From the IMG/VR virus record IMGVR_UViG_3300042987_000890, positions 1 to 20,098 of that record: a stretch of 20,098 nucleotides of DNA; one strand, given 5' to 3'. A model generated the notes under the pieces. The model saw only the letters and a program-made list of their open reading frames with translations, did no database searches and was not told the origin of the DNA. The position numbers and the translations under genes are program-made. Below, in pieces: positions 13,409 to 20,098 of the stretch (position 1 is its first letter; each line of letters opens with the position of its first letter). Origin of the DNA: a virus.

Positions 13409-13888
13409 CTACACTACTGTCCAAGTCCAGTTGACCGTTGCTACTTGTGTTGAGTTCTTGGTCCACGGCACAAGTGCCCTAGCGACTAACGTACCTGTAT
13501 TCGCAGTCGCTGTCGCATTGCGCCACAAACCAATCTCAGTCCACGTACCGTTTGCGGTTGCGCTACCGTAAACCATTCCATAGTACACGGATGAACCTAA
13601 CGCTGACACTCCAGTTACTGACTTCCATGTCGCTGTACTTGCTGTAGCCAATCCGGTATCTGCTAGCGTTGGAGTTGTCGTTCCTGTTCCCACCATTACA
13701 TAGAATGGCGTCAAGGACGTTCCTGCCACTCCGGCAGCGATAGCGTTCAAACCTTCGGTTGTAATGAGGTTATCTTGTTCGATATACGATATCTGTTGAC
13801 GGTTGACGGTATCGACAATCGTGATAGCGATCCTGCCGCGCACGAGTGGAAAGTCATAAACGTTATTGTCCAAAGATGACTTGCCCAT
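13409..13888 (-). CDS. Phage tail-tip/fibre protein
   Basis: A protein of 159 residues. I use the ATG at 13888, with GGAG 9 bases upstream; an in-frame TTG at 13897 is less likely. The sequence begins KSSLDNNVYDFPLVRGRIAI, then NLITTEGLNAIAAGVAG, FYVMVGTGTTTPTLADTGL and EIGLWRNATATANTGTLVARALV. This N(L)ITxxGLNxIA ... VGTGxTxPxxxDTxL pattern is shared by many phage structural proteins near the tail tip. Overlaps the end of the preceding gene by 26 bases. No enzymatic motif seen. Confidence 0.8.
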   Translation of the reverse strand: MGKSSLDNNVYDFPLVRGRIAITIVDTVNRQQISYIEQDNLITTEGLNAIAAGVAGTSLTPFYVMVGTGTTTPTLADTGLATASTATWKSVTGVSALGSSVYYGMVYGSATANGTWTEIGLWRNATATANTGTLVARALVPWTKNSTQVATVNWTWTVV

Positions 13889-14066
13889 ACTTCCCAACTC
13901 CGTAGCGCGGCGCGCCTACTGCCGTGACCGTTACCGTACTCGTCTCGCTTGACGTGACCAACTCATCACTCGTAATGAACAACTGAAGTGGTCTGCTACG
14001 TGGTACCGTAGGTCGTGCCCGTTGGTTATCGAGCATACGTGCGATAACGCGTGCGATGTCGTCCAT
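13863..14066 (-). CDS. Small hypothetical tail-module protein
   Basis: A protein of 67 residues. The ATG at 14066 overlaps the stop of the hub gene as TAATG, indicating translational coupling. The N-terminal part is basic (ARVIARMLDNQRARPTVPRSR), followed by a short beta-rich section (LQLFITSDELVTSSETSTVTVTAVG). A GGCGCGCC site at 13909-13916 lies in the coding sequence and reads Gly-Ala-Pro; the last about 18 codons (GAPRYGVGKYGQVIFGQ) may be repeat-derived and run into the next gene's start. Unrecognised; perhaps a linker protein of the tail tip. Confidence 0.6.
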   Translation of the reverse strand: MDDIARVIARMLDNQRARPTVPRSRPLQLFITSDELVTSSETSTVTVTAVGAPRYGVGKYGQVIFGQ

Positions 14067-15463
14067 TACAGTTCACCAAATATATCTGATGACAACGTTA
14101 TTTGGTTGATGTACACGTCAGGCGTGGGGAAAGACTTCTCGATATCGGTCACCCAGAACTTCACGCCACTCGCGAACTGTCCGCCAAATCGTTTACTAGA
14201 AGTGATTGTAATGGATTGTCCGGCAGCCCATCCCGTACCGTATGCGCCACACGTCATTTGCCACTTATGTCGACGCGCGTTCAGATATAGCGTTGCCCTA
14301 TCCTCGATGGTCTGCTTTCCTACGGCAATCAGATCGGATGCGCTGAAGACTTCTTCATAAATGCCATCAGACAACGCACCAGACTCACGTGACTTCACTT
14401 CTGTGATTGATGTTGGATCAGTTACCTTCCAGACTGCTGGTCCAATATCCAAGTACTTGTAGGTTGCACTTACCGTAGCGCCTGCTACTGGTGGTTGCTG
14501 AAAGCGTACACCCCAGTTAGGCAGACACAATAACGCAACGTCATTCGTCTTTCCATCACCAGGCTGTCCATCGATGTTCTCTTGCTTGAGTTTGCCGTTG
14601 CCTGTCGTATACGTTGTAGTGCCGCCACCCGCTGGCAATGTGACTGTGACAGTTGTTTGTGCCATACTTGCTGGTTCGTAGCCTAGGGAGAAGAAGGAAC
14701 GATAGCCATCACCATCACCAAGCCCATCAGCGTAGTCGAGTTCAACACCCGTCTCGGGATTAGTCGCAACAGCCTTCGCATCCTTGATATACGCAACGTT
14801 GATGATCTGGTCGCCAGTCTCGTCAACGGTTATATCGAATAGCGTTGTGCCTGACTCGTAGTTGAACGTAGCGACTGGCGCGACACCGCCTGTCGAAAGT
14901 GATGACCTAAAGACTACGTTCTTGTTGTAGTCTACATACCAGATATAACCAATCTGCTTTGCGATACGGTCAATGCACTGGCTTGGTGGCTCAAAGTCAA
15001 ACGTCTGTGCTTGTATTACGTTACCTGCTTCAATAAGTGATTGCCCCCACGTAATCAATCCCTTATTGCAGTAGTCAGTAATGATGCTCTTGATGATGCT
15101 ACCGGCAGTTGCCGAAGTGGTATTCGTAGGGTACGTCACGCCTTGTACAAGGTATCTGTCGAACCATCGAACGTAGTCAGCGCAATCTACTTCATACAAG
15201 AATGATGAACTGCCTGCTGGCGTTTCACGAACACGTTGAACGATACCGCCAAACTCGGTGCTACCGTTCACGGTCAATACCGCTTCGTGTCCGGCACGCG
15301 GTATCGCTACCGCAGGTGTACTGCCCGAATACGGGATGACGATTTGCAGACCTGTTAGCGATCCTGCTCGGTCACGTAGTGACTCTTTGATCTTGATACT
15401 AGCCAAACGCACATAGGATGAGTACTGGACACCGTTGAACGTAAGGCTAATGTTTAGCGCCAT
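14066..15463 (-). CDS. Tail hub-like protein (baseplate/tail tip)
   Basis: A protein of 465 residues, with a strong GGAGGCAACAA site before the ATG at 15463. It begins with a beta domain (VQYSSYVRLASIKIKESLRDRAGSLTGLQIVIP), contains VLTVNGSTEFGGIVQRVRET and VDCADYVRWFDRYLV (residues about 85-110), and a later AxxxxLIKSI/SIIKSIITDYC and ECID-like helix (PSQCIDRIAKQIGYIWYVDYNKNVVFR). This order, GGIVxxVxE ... DxxxxLDR ... IIxxIIxxY ... GYxWYVDxxxxxxF, is that of phage tail hub proteins related to Mu gp44/T4 gp27. It lies directly downstream of the tape measure gene, the usual place for tail-tip hub genes. Family assignment rests on pattern only. Confidence 0.82.
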   Translation of the reverse strand: MALNISLTFNGVQYSSYVRLASIKIKESLRDRAGSLTGLQIVIPYSGSTPAVAIPRAGHEAVLTVNGSTEFGGIVQRVRETPAGSSSFLYEVDCADYVRWFDRYLVQGVTYPTNTTSATAGSIIKSIITDYCNKGLITWGQSLIEAGNVIQAQTFDFEPPSQCIDRIAKQIGYIWYVDYNKNVVFRSSLSTGGVAPVATFNYESGTTLFDITVDETGDQIINVAYIKDAKAVATNPETGVELDYADGLGDGDGYRSFFSLGYEPASMAQTTVTVTLPAGGGTTTYTTGNGKLKQENIDGQPGDGKTNDVALLCLPNWGVRFQQPPVAGATVSATYKYLDIGPAVWKVTDPTSITEVKSRESGALSDGIYEEVFSASDLIAVGKQTIEDRATLYLNARRHKWQMTCGAYGTGWAAGQSITITSSKRFGGQFASGVKFWVTDIEKSFPTPDVYINQITLSSDIFGEL

Positions 15464-15605
15464 TTGTTGCCTCCGTTCGGCACCACGCGCCTAGCGATCC
15501 TGCCCGTAGCACGCGTTTACTTCGTGTTCTAGGCGTGTCCGGCACCGGTACCGTGCTGCCCTACGTGAACGGTGCGACGCTGCCCGTACAGGTGACTAGG
15601 CGCGC
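15464..15605. repeat. Intergenic composite repeat region
   Basis: The gap between tape measure and hub genes. It carries TAGGCGCGCCTA (15597-15608, including the stop codon of the tape measure gene), the 31-base element 15509-15539 that resembles 10082-10112, and two CTGCCCGTA-like pieces (15500-15508, 15580-15588). No T-run terminator is seen, so read-through to the hub gene is likely. Confidence 0.75.
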
Positions 15606-18600
15606 CTACGTTGTCTGGAAAAGCATCCTACGCTGTAATCCTAACTGCCTTCTGAACGCATCGGCAGCGGATGCGCCAGCGGCTACAGGATCGCTAAACG
15701 AACCAGCAACATTGATGACTAGGCTAGCGATATTCACGCCACCACCACCACCGAGCATATCGTTTAGTTGACCGAGTGGGATAACTGCTTCTGGTCCAGC
15801 CTCTCCAACGATTGCCGGAGTTGGTTTCATAACGATACCGCCAGACGCTAGTAGCAACCAGTCTTCACCACCGGCACCCTTGCGATTATGAACAACGTGC
15901 TTAAACTTACCGACAAGGTATGTATGATCGGGATGATCAACCTCTAGGTTATAGACGCGAGATGTGTATCCAACCATCCTGATGGAATGAACTCGCCTAC
16001 TGCGTCCATACGCATTACGCAACTCCATACCAACCTGTAGGTTAGCAGCACGTATGAACTCGTAGGGTACTGGAATATCCTGATGGTCATTCACAACCGC
16101 AAACGGATGCTCACCAGTAACTTCTATTGTTTCCCAGTACCCTCCCGTCTTTGCGTCAGACGTAATGATCTGCATGATTGTTCGATTGTCGAATACGAAT
16201 ACTTCAGCGATTGGCGCAGCGACTACAACACCATCGACGGTATAGAGCGTGACGTACTGACCAACAACTAGTTGCTCGATTGGAACGTAACCATTTGGCG
16301 TAGACACAAGCGTATCGCCAACGAAACAACCACCGAATAGACCAGCACCAGCACCAATACCAATAGCGGCACCGCCAAGTATGATCGCACCGGCAGCGAC
16401 ATCACCTGCTCCACCGCTCGTTATAGGCGCGCCACGCGATGTTGATGAGCCATCTACAATAATGTCTTCACCAGCGAACTGTGTTGCCGGAGCAGCCTGC
16501 TGATCTGCAACTTCAGTCTTTCCCTGAATAGTATTCACCACGGTTGTAATCATTCGTGGGATAGCGTTCAAGGCACCAGACCAGTTAGCCAACTCCGCAA
16601 ACGCATTACCGAAGGCTAGACTAAACCCAGTCTTTAGCGCCAACGGTACGGTAAACATATCGCTGATGTACTTCAGCAACTCGCGTGACGCATCGGCAAT
16701 ACGGATGCCTACCGTTGTCTGTACGGTAGGGATGTTCCGTATGTTTGTGTTGAAGTCTGATACCTGCGTCATCGCAGGTTCTGTCGTTACCGTAACGGTA
16801 GTGGGTACTTCAGCAGGAACGTTCCCAAGTAACTGCTGAAACTTCTCAACGAGTACCGTAGCCACTACGGTCGATGCGGTAAACAGGATGCCAAACTCTG
16901 GCTTATACCACAGTAACGCATCTCGCACCTTTTCTATATTAGTTTGCGACTGACCTATATTGACATCAATATTGATCTTCTTGTCTACAAGTTCTGCTAA
17001 CTTTGCTTTTAGGTTGTCGACTACGCTGACGTTACGCGCATTGACGTTTACGTTGACGTTTGCGTTTACGTCACCGAGGTTAGGTACGTTGACCTGAACA
17101 TCCACCTTCTTAACTGGCGGTATCAAGCCCAACTTCTCTAACAATGTTTGTACTAATGTAATGACTGGTCCAATAACTGGGATCAAGTTCAGTAGCGCAT
17201 CCTTGAAGAAGTCTGAACCAGTTGCGCCATCGGCACCTGCTTTTGGACCAAGTCCAAGCGATGCGAAGAAGGTACGAATACCGTCAGCCGCATCCTTCAC
17301 GATATTCGCTACTGATCGCAACCAGTCCCATAGTGGCTTGAGTAGTTTGCCGAATGCCCGCAGGTATTCGGTTGCGGTACGAAGCATCGATGCGATGAAA
17401 CGTAGCGCTGTCGATAGAATGTTGAACTCACCAACAACACCGAATATAGGCGCAAGTAGATCACTGAACGCAGATGCCGCTTCAATCACAATCTCATAGA
17501 TCGCTTGGAACAAGTCAAATAGTTCCATGAAGACTTCAAATGCTGGCTGTACTGCTTTCTCTATACCCTTGAATAGCGGCGTGAGCATCTTAGCGACAAC
17601 GCCTAATATAGACATCACGTGACCAAGTACGACAGCGACTGCGACACCGAGTTGACCGAGGACACGCATAACTGGTCCCATCATCTCGCTGATATTCGAT
17701 ATCGCTTGACTAACGGAACCATCCTGCCCGAACAAACGCGCGAATATAGGGTTGTCGAACGTATCCTTGAAGAACTGCGTTAAGCCATTGAAGTAGTCAA
17801 CTTGTGCTTTTAGCGATACCTTGCGTAATGGTTCGAGCGCATTACCGAGTGCTTCTTGCGCATTACCTGCGCTATCGGCTGCCCTAGCGAGTAGGTTGTC
17901 GATATTCTCAACATCCTGCAACATTGCGCTGCCAAACTTTTCAGCAGACTTCGCAAGCAGTAGTCTAGCGGCATCGGCACCGCTCATATTCATTGAGTTG
18001 AAGTTATTGATCAACTGTTCTTTAGTTTGGTTTGTTGCCTCTGCGAGTAGTTGTAAGGCATCCACTCCATTAGTAGCAAACCCACGCAAAGACTTTACTG
18101 TTGCTTTCGGAGTGTCTGCTAAAGTCTGGAACTGCGACGCTAATGCTTTTAGGTTATCGGTATTGCCTTGTGCGGCACCACCTAGTCCAGCGAGTGTTGG
18201 TATGAGTTCGTCAGCGGCCACACCAGCCTGAAGTAAACCTAACGCAACTTCTTTTATATCGTCTGCCTTGAATGCTGTGAAGCCAGCAAAGTCTTGTAGT
18301 GCTTGTAATGTTTCTTCTGTCTTTTGTGTATCACTAATAAGTGCGTTGAAACTTTTCGATAGTTTACGATTGCCGTCAGCCGCTTTTATTGCCTCACTGG
18401 CATACTGACTAAAGCCAATAGCAGCGGCACTAATAGCGGCAACGACAACACCGATACCAGCAGCAACGGTAAGGGATGCGCCACCTAAACCAAGAAAAGA
18501 CTTTGCGGCATCGCTAACAGCTCCGGTAGCGTCATCGAAGCCACGCTGCAACTCTTCTACTTTGCCTTGTAGTTTAGAAAGTGGTCCAGTTGCTTTATCG

Positions 18601-18647
18601 TCTGCGATAGCAGTGATGCGAATGACACCACCAGCGTTACCGGCCAT
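15606..18647 (-). CDS. Tail tape measure protein with embedded Hint domain
   Basis: A protein of 1013 residues, by far the longest in the tail module and preceded by chaperone genes, as usual for tape measure proteins, which set tail length and fill the tail tube. The N-terminal part has helical, coiled-coil-like and hydrophobic stretches (about 53-80 and 340-375, VLGQLGVAVAVVLGHVMSIL). Near the end is the typical tape-measure signature GGIVMKPTPAIVGEAGPEAVIPL (split: residues 936-958). Just before it, residues 774-921 form a Hint domain, preceded by a glycine-rich hydrophobic segment (750-773). The ATG at 18647 overlaps the previous stop as TGATG. Without the Hint domain the protein would be 865 residues. 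GGCGCGCC at 16426-16433 reads Gly-Ala-Pro shortly upstream of the Hint. Confidence 0.93.
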   Translation of the reverse strand: MAGNAGGVIRITAIADDKATGPLSKLQGKVEELQRGFDDATGAVSDAAKSFLGLGGASLTVAAGIGVVVAAISAAAIGFSQYASEAIKAADGNRKLSKSFNALISDTQKTEETLQALQDFAGFTAFKADDIKEVALGLLQAGVAADELIPTLAGLGGAAQGNTDNLKALASQFQTLADTPKATVKSLRGFATNGVDALQLLAEATNQTKEQLINNFNSMNMSGADAARLLLAKSAEKFGSAMLQDVENIDNLLARAADSAGNAQEALGNALEPLRKVSLKAQVDYFNGLTQFFKDTFDNPIFARLFGQDGSVSQAISNISEMMGPVMRVLGQLGVAVAVVLGHVMSILGVVAKMLTPLFKGIEKAVQPAFEVFMELFDLFQAIYEIVIEAASAFSDLLAPIFGVVGEFNILSTALRFIASMLRTATEYLRAFGKLLKPLWDWLRSVANIVKDAADGIRTFFASLGLGPKAGADGATGSDFFKDALLNLIPVIGPVITLVQTLLEKLGLIPPVKKVDVQVNVPNLGDVNANVNVNVNARNVSVVDNLKAKLAELVDKKINIDVNIGQSQTNIEKVRDALLWYKPEFGILFTASTVVATVLVEKFQQLLGNVPAEVPTTVTVTTEPAMTQVSDFNTNIRNIPTVQTTVGIRIADASRELLKYISDMFTVPLALKTGFSLAFGNAFAELANWSGALNAIPRMITTVVNTIQGKTEVADQQAAPATQFAGEDIIVDGSSTSRGAPITSGGAGDVAAGAIILGGAAIGIGAGAGLFGGCFVGDTLVSTPNGYVPIEQLVVGQYVTLYTVDGVVVAAPIAEVFVFDNRTIMQIITSDAKTGGYWETIEVTGEHPFAVVNDHQDIPVPYEFIRAANLQVGMELRNAYGRSRRVHSIRMVGYTSRVYNLEVDHPDHTYLVGKFKHVVHNRKGAGGEDWLLLASGGIVMKPTPAIVGEAGPEAVIPLGQLNDMLGGGGGVNIASLVINVAGSFSDPVAAGASAADAFRRQLGLQRRMLFQTT
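15885..16328 (-). other. Hint (intein-like) domain inside the tape measure protein
   Basis: Residues 774-921 of the tape measure protein. Block A starts at Cys774: CFVGDTLVSTPNGY then PIEQLVVGQYV. Block B is EVTGEHPFAV with Thr844 and His847. The C-terminal blocks are RVYNLEVDHPDHTYLVG and KHVVHN, ending with His920-Asn921. All key residues for an N-S shift and for Asn cyclisation are present. The next residue is Arg922, not Cys/Ser/Thr, so ordinary splicing lacks its nucleophile. At 148 residues it has no homing endonuclease. It looks most like bacterial-intein-like A-type or polymorphic-toxin Hint domains (known for VYNLxVxxxHTYxVG ... VHN). Likely outcome: C-terminal or N-terminal cleavage near Asn921/Cys774. 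Confidence 0.88.
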
Positions 18648-18901
18648 CAGCGTGCTTTCTGTTTAGCCTTGCGTGATCGTTCTTGTTGAACTTGTGACTC
18701 ATAACTCTCAAGTAACAGTAGACGCTCACGCCATAGTGGCGGTAGTCGCAACACTTGTTTAGGCGTGTAGCCATACTTGCGCATTAGTATGGCGTCTGGT
18801 ACCCAACTAGGTGGATTGACTTTATGTCCCTCCACCCATGCGAATAGACGTTCACGCTCCGCTTTTGGGTACGTTGAAGAGTTGTCCAACCTCGCTGACA
18901 A
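18647..18901 (-). CDS. Tail assembly chaperone, frameshifted second part (GT extension)
   Basis: An open frame of 84 codons overlapping the end of the 110-residue chaperone by 50 bases. It lacks an ATG in the overlap: the first start-like codon is TTG (18901) with no ribosome site, and a stop codon lies five codons upstream. It should therefore be made as an extension of the first chaperone by +1 (or -2) frameshifting. Its sequence is basic and helical (YPKAERERLFAWVEG, YTPKQVLRLPPLWRERLLLLESYESQVQQERSRKAKQKAR), with YGYTPKQVLxLP typical of the second part of phage tail chaperones. The fused protein, if shifted at CCC, would have about 178 residues. It precedes the tape measure gene, whose start overlaps its stop. 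Confidence 0.82.
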   Translation of the reverse strand: MSARLDNSSTYPKAERERLFAWVEGHKVNPPSWVPDAILMRKYGYTPKQVLRLPPLWRERLLLLESYESQVQQERSRKAKQKAR

Positions 18902-19184
18902 TACATTCCACTACGTGTGACGGAACACGATCAAACGCTTCTACGCTAACTGGTAGACGTTCGTCTGTATCTGCGTCCAACAAGTTCCAGTCAACGATCA
19001 GCGCAACCATCTGATGAAGGCTACGTGTAACGTCATCCAAGTCTTGCCGTTGTGCTGCGGCAATCAGTTGAGACTTTACTTTCCACTTCATGCTTTCTGG
19101 ATGAGCCACTTCGATGTAGAAGTCTGGTTCATCACAAGCACTAAGTGCAATCCGTTTCGTGACTGGCTTCTTGTTGTACGACAT
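18852..19184 (-). CDS. Tail assembly chaperone, first part (G)
   Basis: A protein of 110 residues from the ATG at 19184 with AGGAGAGCGT just upstream. It lies between the major tail gene and the tape measure gene, which is the place of the G/GT chaperone pair in siphophages. The middle is helical (PESMKWKVKSQLIAAAQRQDLDDVTRSLHQMVALIVDWNLLDADTDERLPVSVEAFDRVP, quoted in pieces in the family as 'VxxxWNLxDxDxxxLP'). Such proteins bind tape measure protein during tail assembly. The end (FNVPKSGA) overlaps the second part; the CCC AAA at 18869-18864 is the likely shift site. Confidence 0.85.
   Translation of the reverse strand: MSYNKKPVTKRIALSACDEPDFYIEVAHPESMKWKVKSQLIAAAQRQDLDDVTRSLHQMVALIVDWNLLDADTDERLPVSVEAFDRVPSHVVECIVSEVGQLFNVPKSGA
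18864..18869 (-). promoter_or_regulatory. Candidate programmed frameshift site, +1 at CCC-AAA
   Basis: In the first chaperone frame, codon 106 is CCC followed by AAA AGC. A proline tRNA slipping one base forward to CCA continues as AAA GCG GAG in the second frame. No canonical X-XXY-YYZ site fits a -1 shift, since the second frame is +1 (or -2) relative to the first. A +1 shift on CCC has precedent in Listeria phage PSA. The exact site is inferred. Confidence 0.6.
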
Positions 19185-19195
19185 ACGCTCTCCTG

Positions 19196-20098
19196 TTAGT
19201 ACGCAGTTGATTGTGCGTTGTTCAAGACTACCTTGATTGGTCCAGAGTCAGTTGTGTTGTACATAGCGCGGCCGCTAAACGTCAACTGATACAAACCACT
19301 GCCCATGTCGCGCGTCGCAGCACCCTCGCCATAGTTCGCGTTGGTCATCGTGAATGCGATTGAACGCAATGTAGTCGATGCGCCATACGTACACGTGAGA
19401 ACAATCGGATGCTCTGTGAACGCGCCACTACTGCCAAGGTACTTCGTCAAGTCATCCGTAGGCGTTGCGCCAGCGTCTAACGCTACGCTAAACGTCACCT
19501 CTAGTCGTCCCTCGTCAATCCGAATAGGATCACGTGAACCAGTCGCGTGAATAGGATCAGCGGCGCGAGTCATCGTAAGGCTGAACGTAGTCACGCGCGC
19601 AACTACGCTGCCACCTAGCGATACGCTAGCGTCGATGCCAATCCATGGCTTCTCTAACGTTGCCGTCAATCCTGTCGTTCGTGTATTGGTCGTTGGTGTC
19701 TTACCAGTCCACGAACTTGTTGCCTGAAGTAGTCCATCCGCAGCGTTGAACGTGAAGCCAACCTCTGAACACTTCAGTCCGGTATAGGTACGATCTTGCG
19801 TTGGGTTGACATCTTCGATTGTATATGACGGAGTTGCTGCCGCTAGCGTAAACGTATGGACGTATGGAGTGCTTGCGCCAGTCTTAGTATCAGTTCCAAG
19901 GATAGCCATCAGGTAGTGACCGATAGTCGATGGGTAGGCTGGTCCTTCAAGGCTAACGGTAGAACGTCCACCACCTTGAAGCAACTGGTAGTCCATCGCT
20001 GCGATACCGCGCCTGCCGCTATCACGGACAGCGTTGTACTCGGTCGTGAACGTAGGATCAGACGTGACTGGGATGATGTCCGTTGCGCTGACTTCTGT
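19196..20098 (-). CDS. Major tail (tube) protein, 5' end outside window
   Basis: At least 300 residues; the frame stays open without a stop to the right edge, and the upstream codons read as normal protein (SATDIIPVTSDPTFTTEYNAVRDSGRRGIAAMDY), so the ATG at 19996 is not the start. It also has no ribosome site there. The protein is beta-rich with repeated Thr/Gly/Ser strands (YVHTFTLAAATPSYTIEDV, FSLTMTRAADPIHATGSRDP, AGATPTDDLTKYLGSSGAF, LYQLTFSGRAMYN). The motifs YTGLKCSEVGFTF, SLTMTRAADPIxATGS and RLEVTFS are the kind seen in siphophage tail tube proteins. It comes right before the chaperone pair and tape measure gene, the usual order. I rest the call on these patterns and on position. Confidence 0.85.
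   Translation of the reverse strand, partial: TEVSATDIIPVTSDPTFTTEYNAVRDSGRRGIAAMDYQLLQGGGRSTVSLEGPAYPSTIGHYLMAILGTDTKTGASTPYVHTFTLAAATPSYTIEDVNPTQDRTYTGLKCSEVGFTFNAADGLLQATSSWTGKTPTTNTRTTGLTATLEKPWIGIDASVSLGGSVVARVTTFSLTMTRAADPIHATGSRDPIRIDEGRLEVTFSVALDAGATPTDDLTKYLGSSGAFTEHPIVLTCTYGASTTLRSIAFTMTNANYGEGAATRDMGSGLYQLTFSGRAMYNTTDSGPIKVVLNNAQSTAY

Noticed and set aside
15885-16328. Ordinary self-splicing intein
   Set aside because: The residue after His-Asn is Arg, so the nucleophile for splicing is missing, and there is no homing endonuclease. Cleavage remains possible.
18852-18901. Canonical -1 frameshift heptamer
   Set aside because: The second frame is +1 (or -2) relative to the first, and the local sequence has no X-XXY-YYZ site in frame.

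Overview
The window looks like part of a dsDNA tailed-bacteriophage genome, or a prophage-like region, of siphovirus type. Every gene I can support lies on the minus strand, packed end to end with many stop/start overlaps, so it is read right to left. The right half holds recognisable tail and lysis genes in the usual siphophage order: major tail protein, a frameshifted tail-assembly-chaperone pair, a long tape measure protein, tail hub, tail-tip and fibre proteins, M23 endolysin, holin. No integrase, capsid or terminase gene is in view. Base composition is near 50% GC by eye, and I cannot name the host.

Layout along transcription: 20098-19196 major tail protein (5' end outside the window); 19184-18647 chaperones G and GT; 18647-15606 tape measure protein carrying an embedded 148-residue Hint (intein-like) domain; 15463-14066 hub-like tail protein; 14066-12157 four small or medium tail-tip/fibre proteins; 12122-11253 a glycine-rich adhesin-like protein; 11253-10960 a small conserved phage protein; 10982-10245 M23 endolysin; 9985-9761 holin. 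A clear intrinsic terminator at 9556-9514 closes this block.

Beyond the terminator, a candidate promoter (9422-9394) starts a second block (9319-777) of mostly unrecognised genes. It includes three tandem paralogs, a 581-residue protein with a Cys-rich motif and a beta-rich C-terminal region, and several small helical proteins. A second candidate promoter sharing GATATTCG and TATGCT with the first precedes an XRE-type HTH regulator (717-319). The last gene runs off the left edge.

Two features stand out. First, the tape measure protein carries a complete Hint domain (Cys774 to His920-Asn921) followed by Arg, not Cys/Ser/Thr, which suggests self-cleavage or a bacterial-intein-like activity rather than ordinary splicing. 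Second, gaps between genes are filled with a family of GC-rich palindromes built on TAGGCGCGCCTA. I counted eleven GGCGCGCC sites in 20 kb, against about 0.3 expected with uniform bases.
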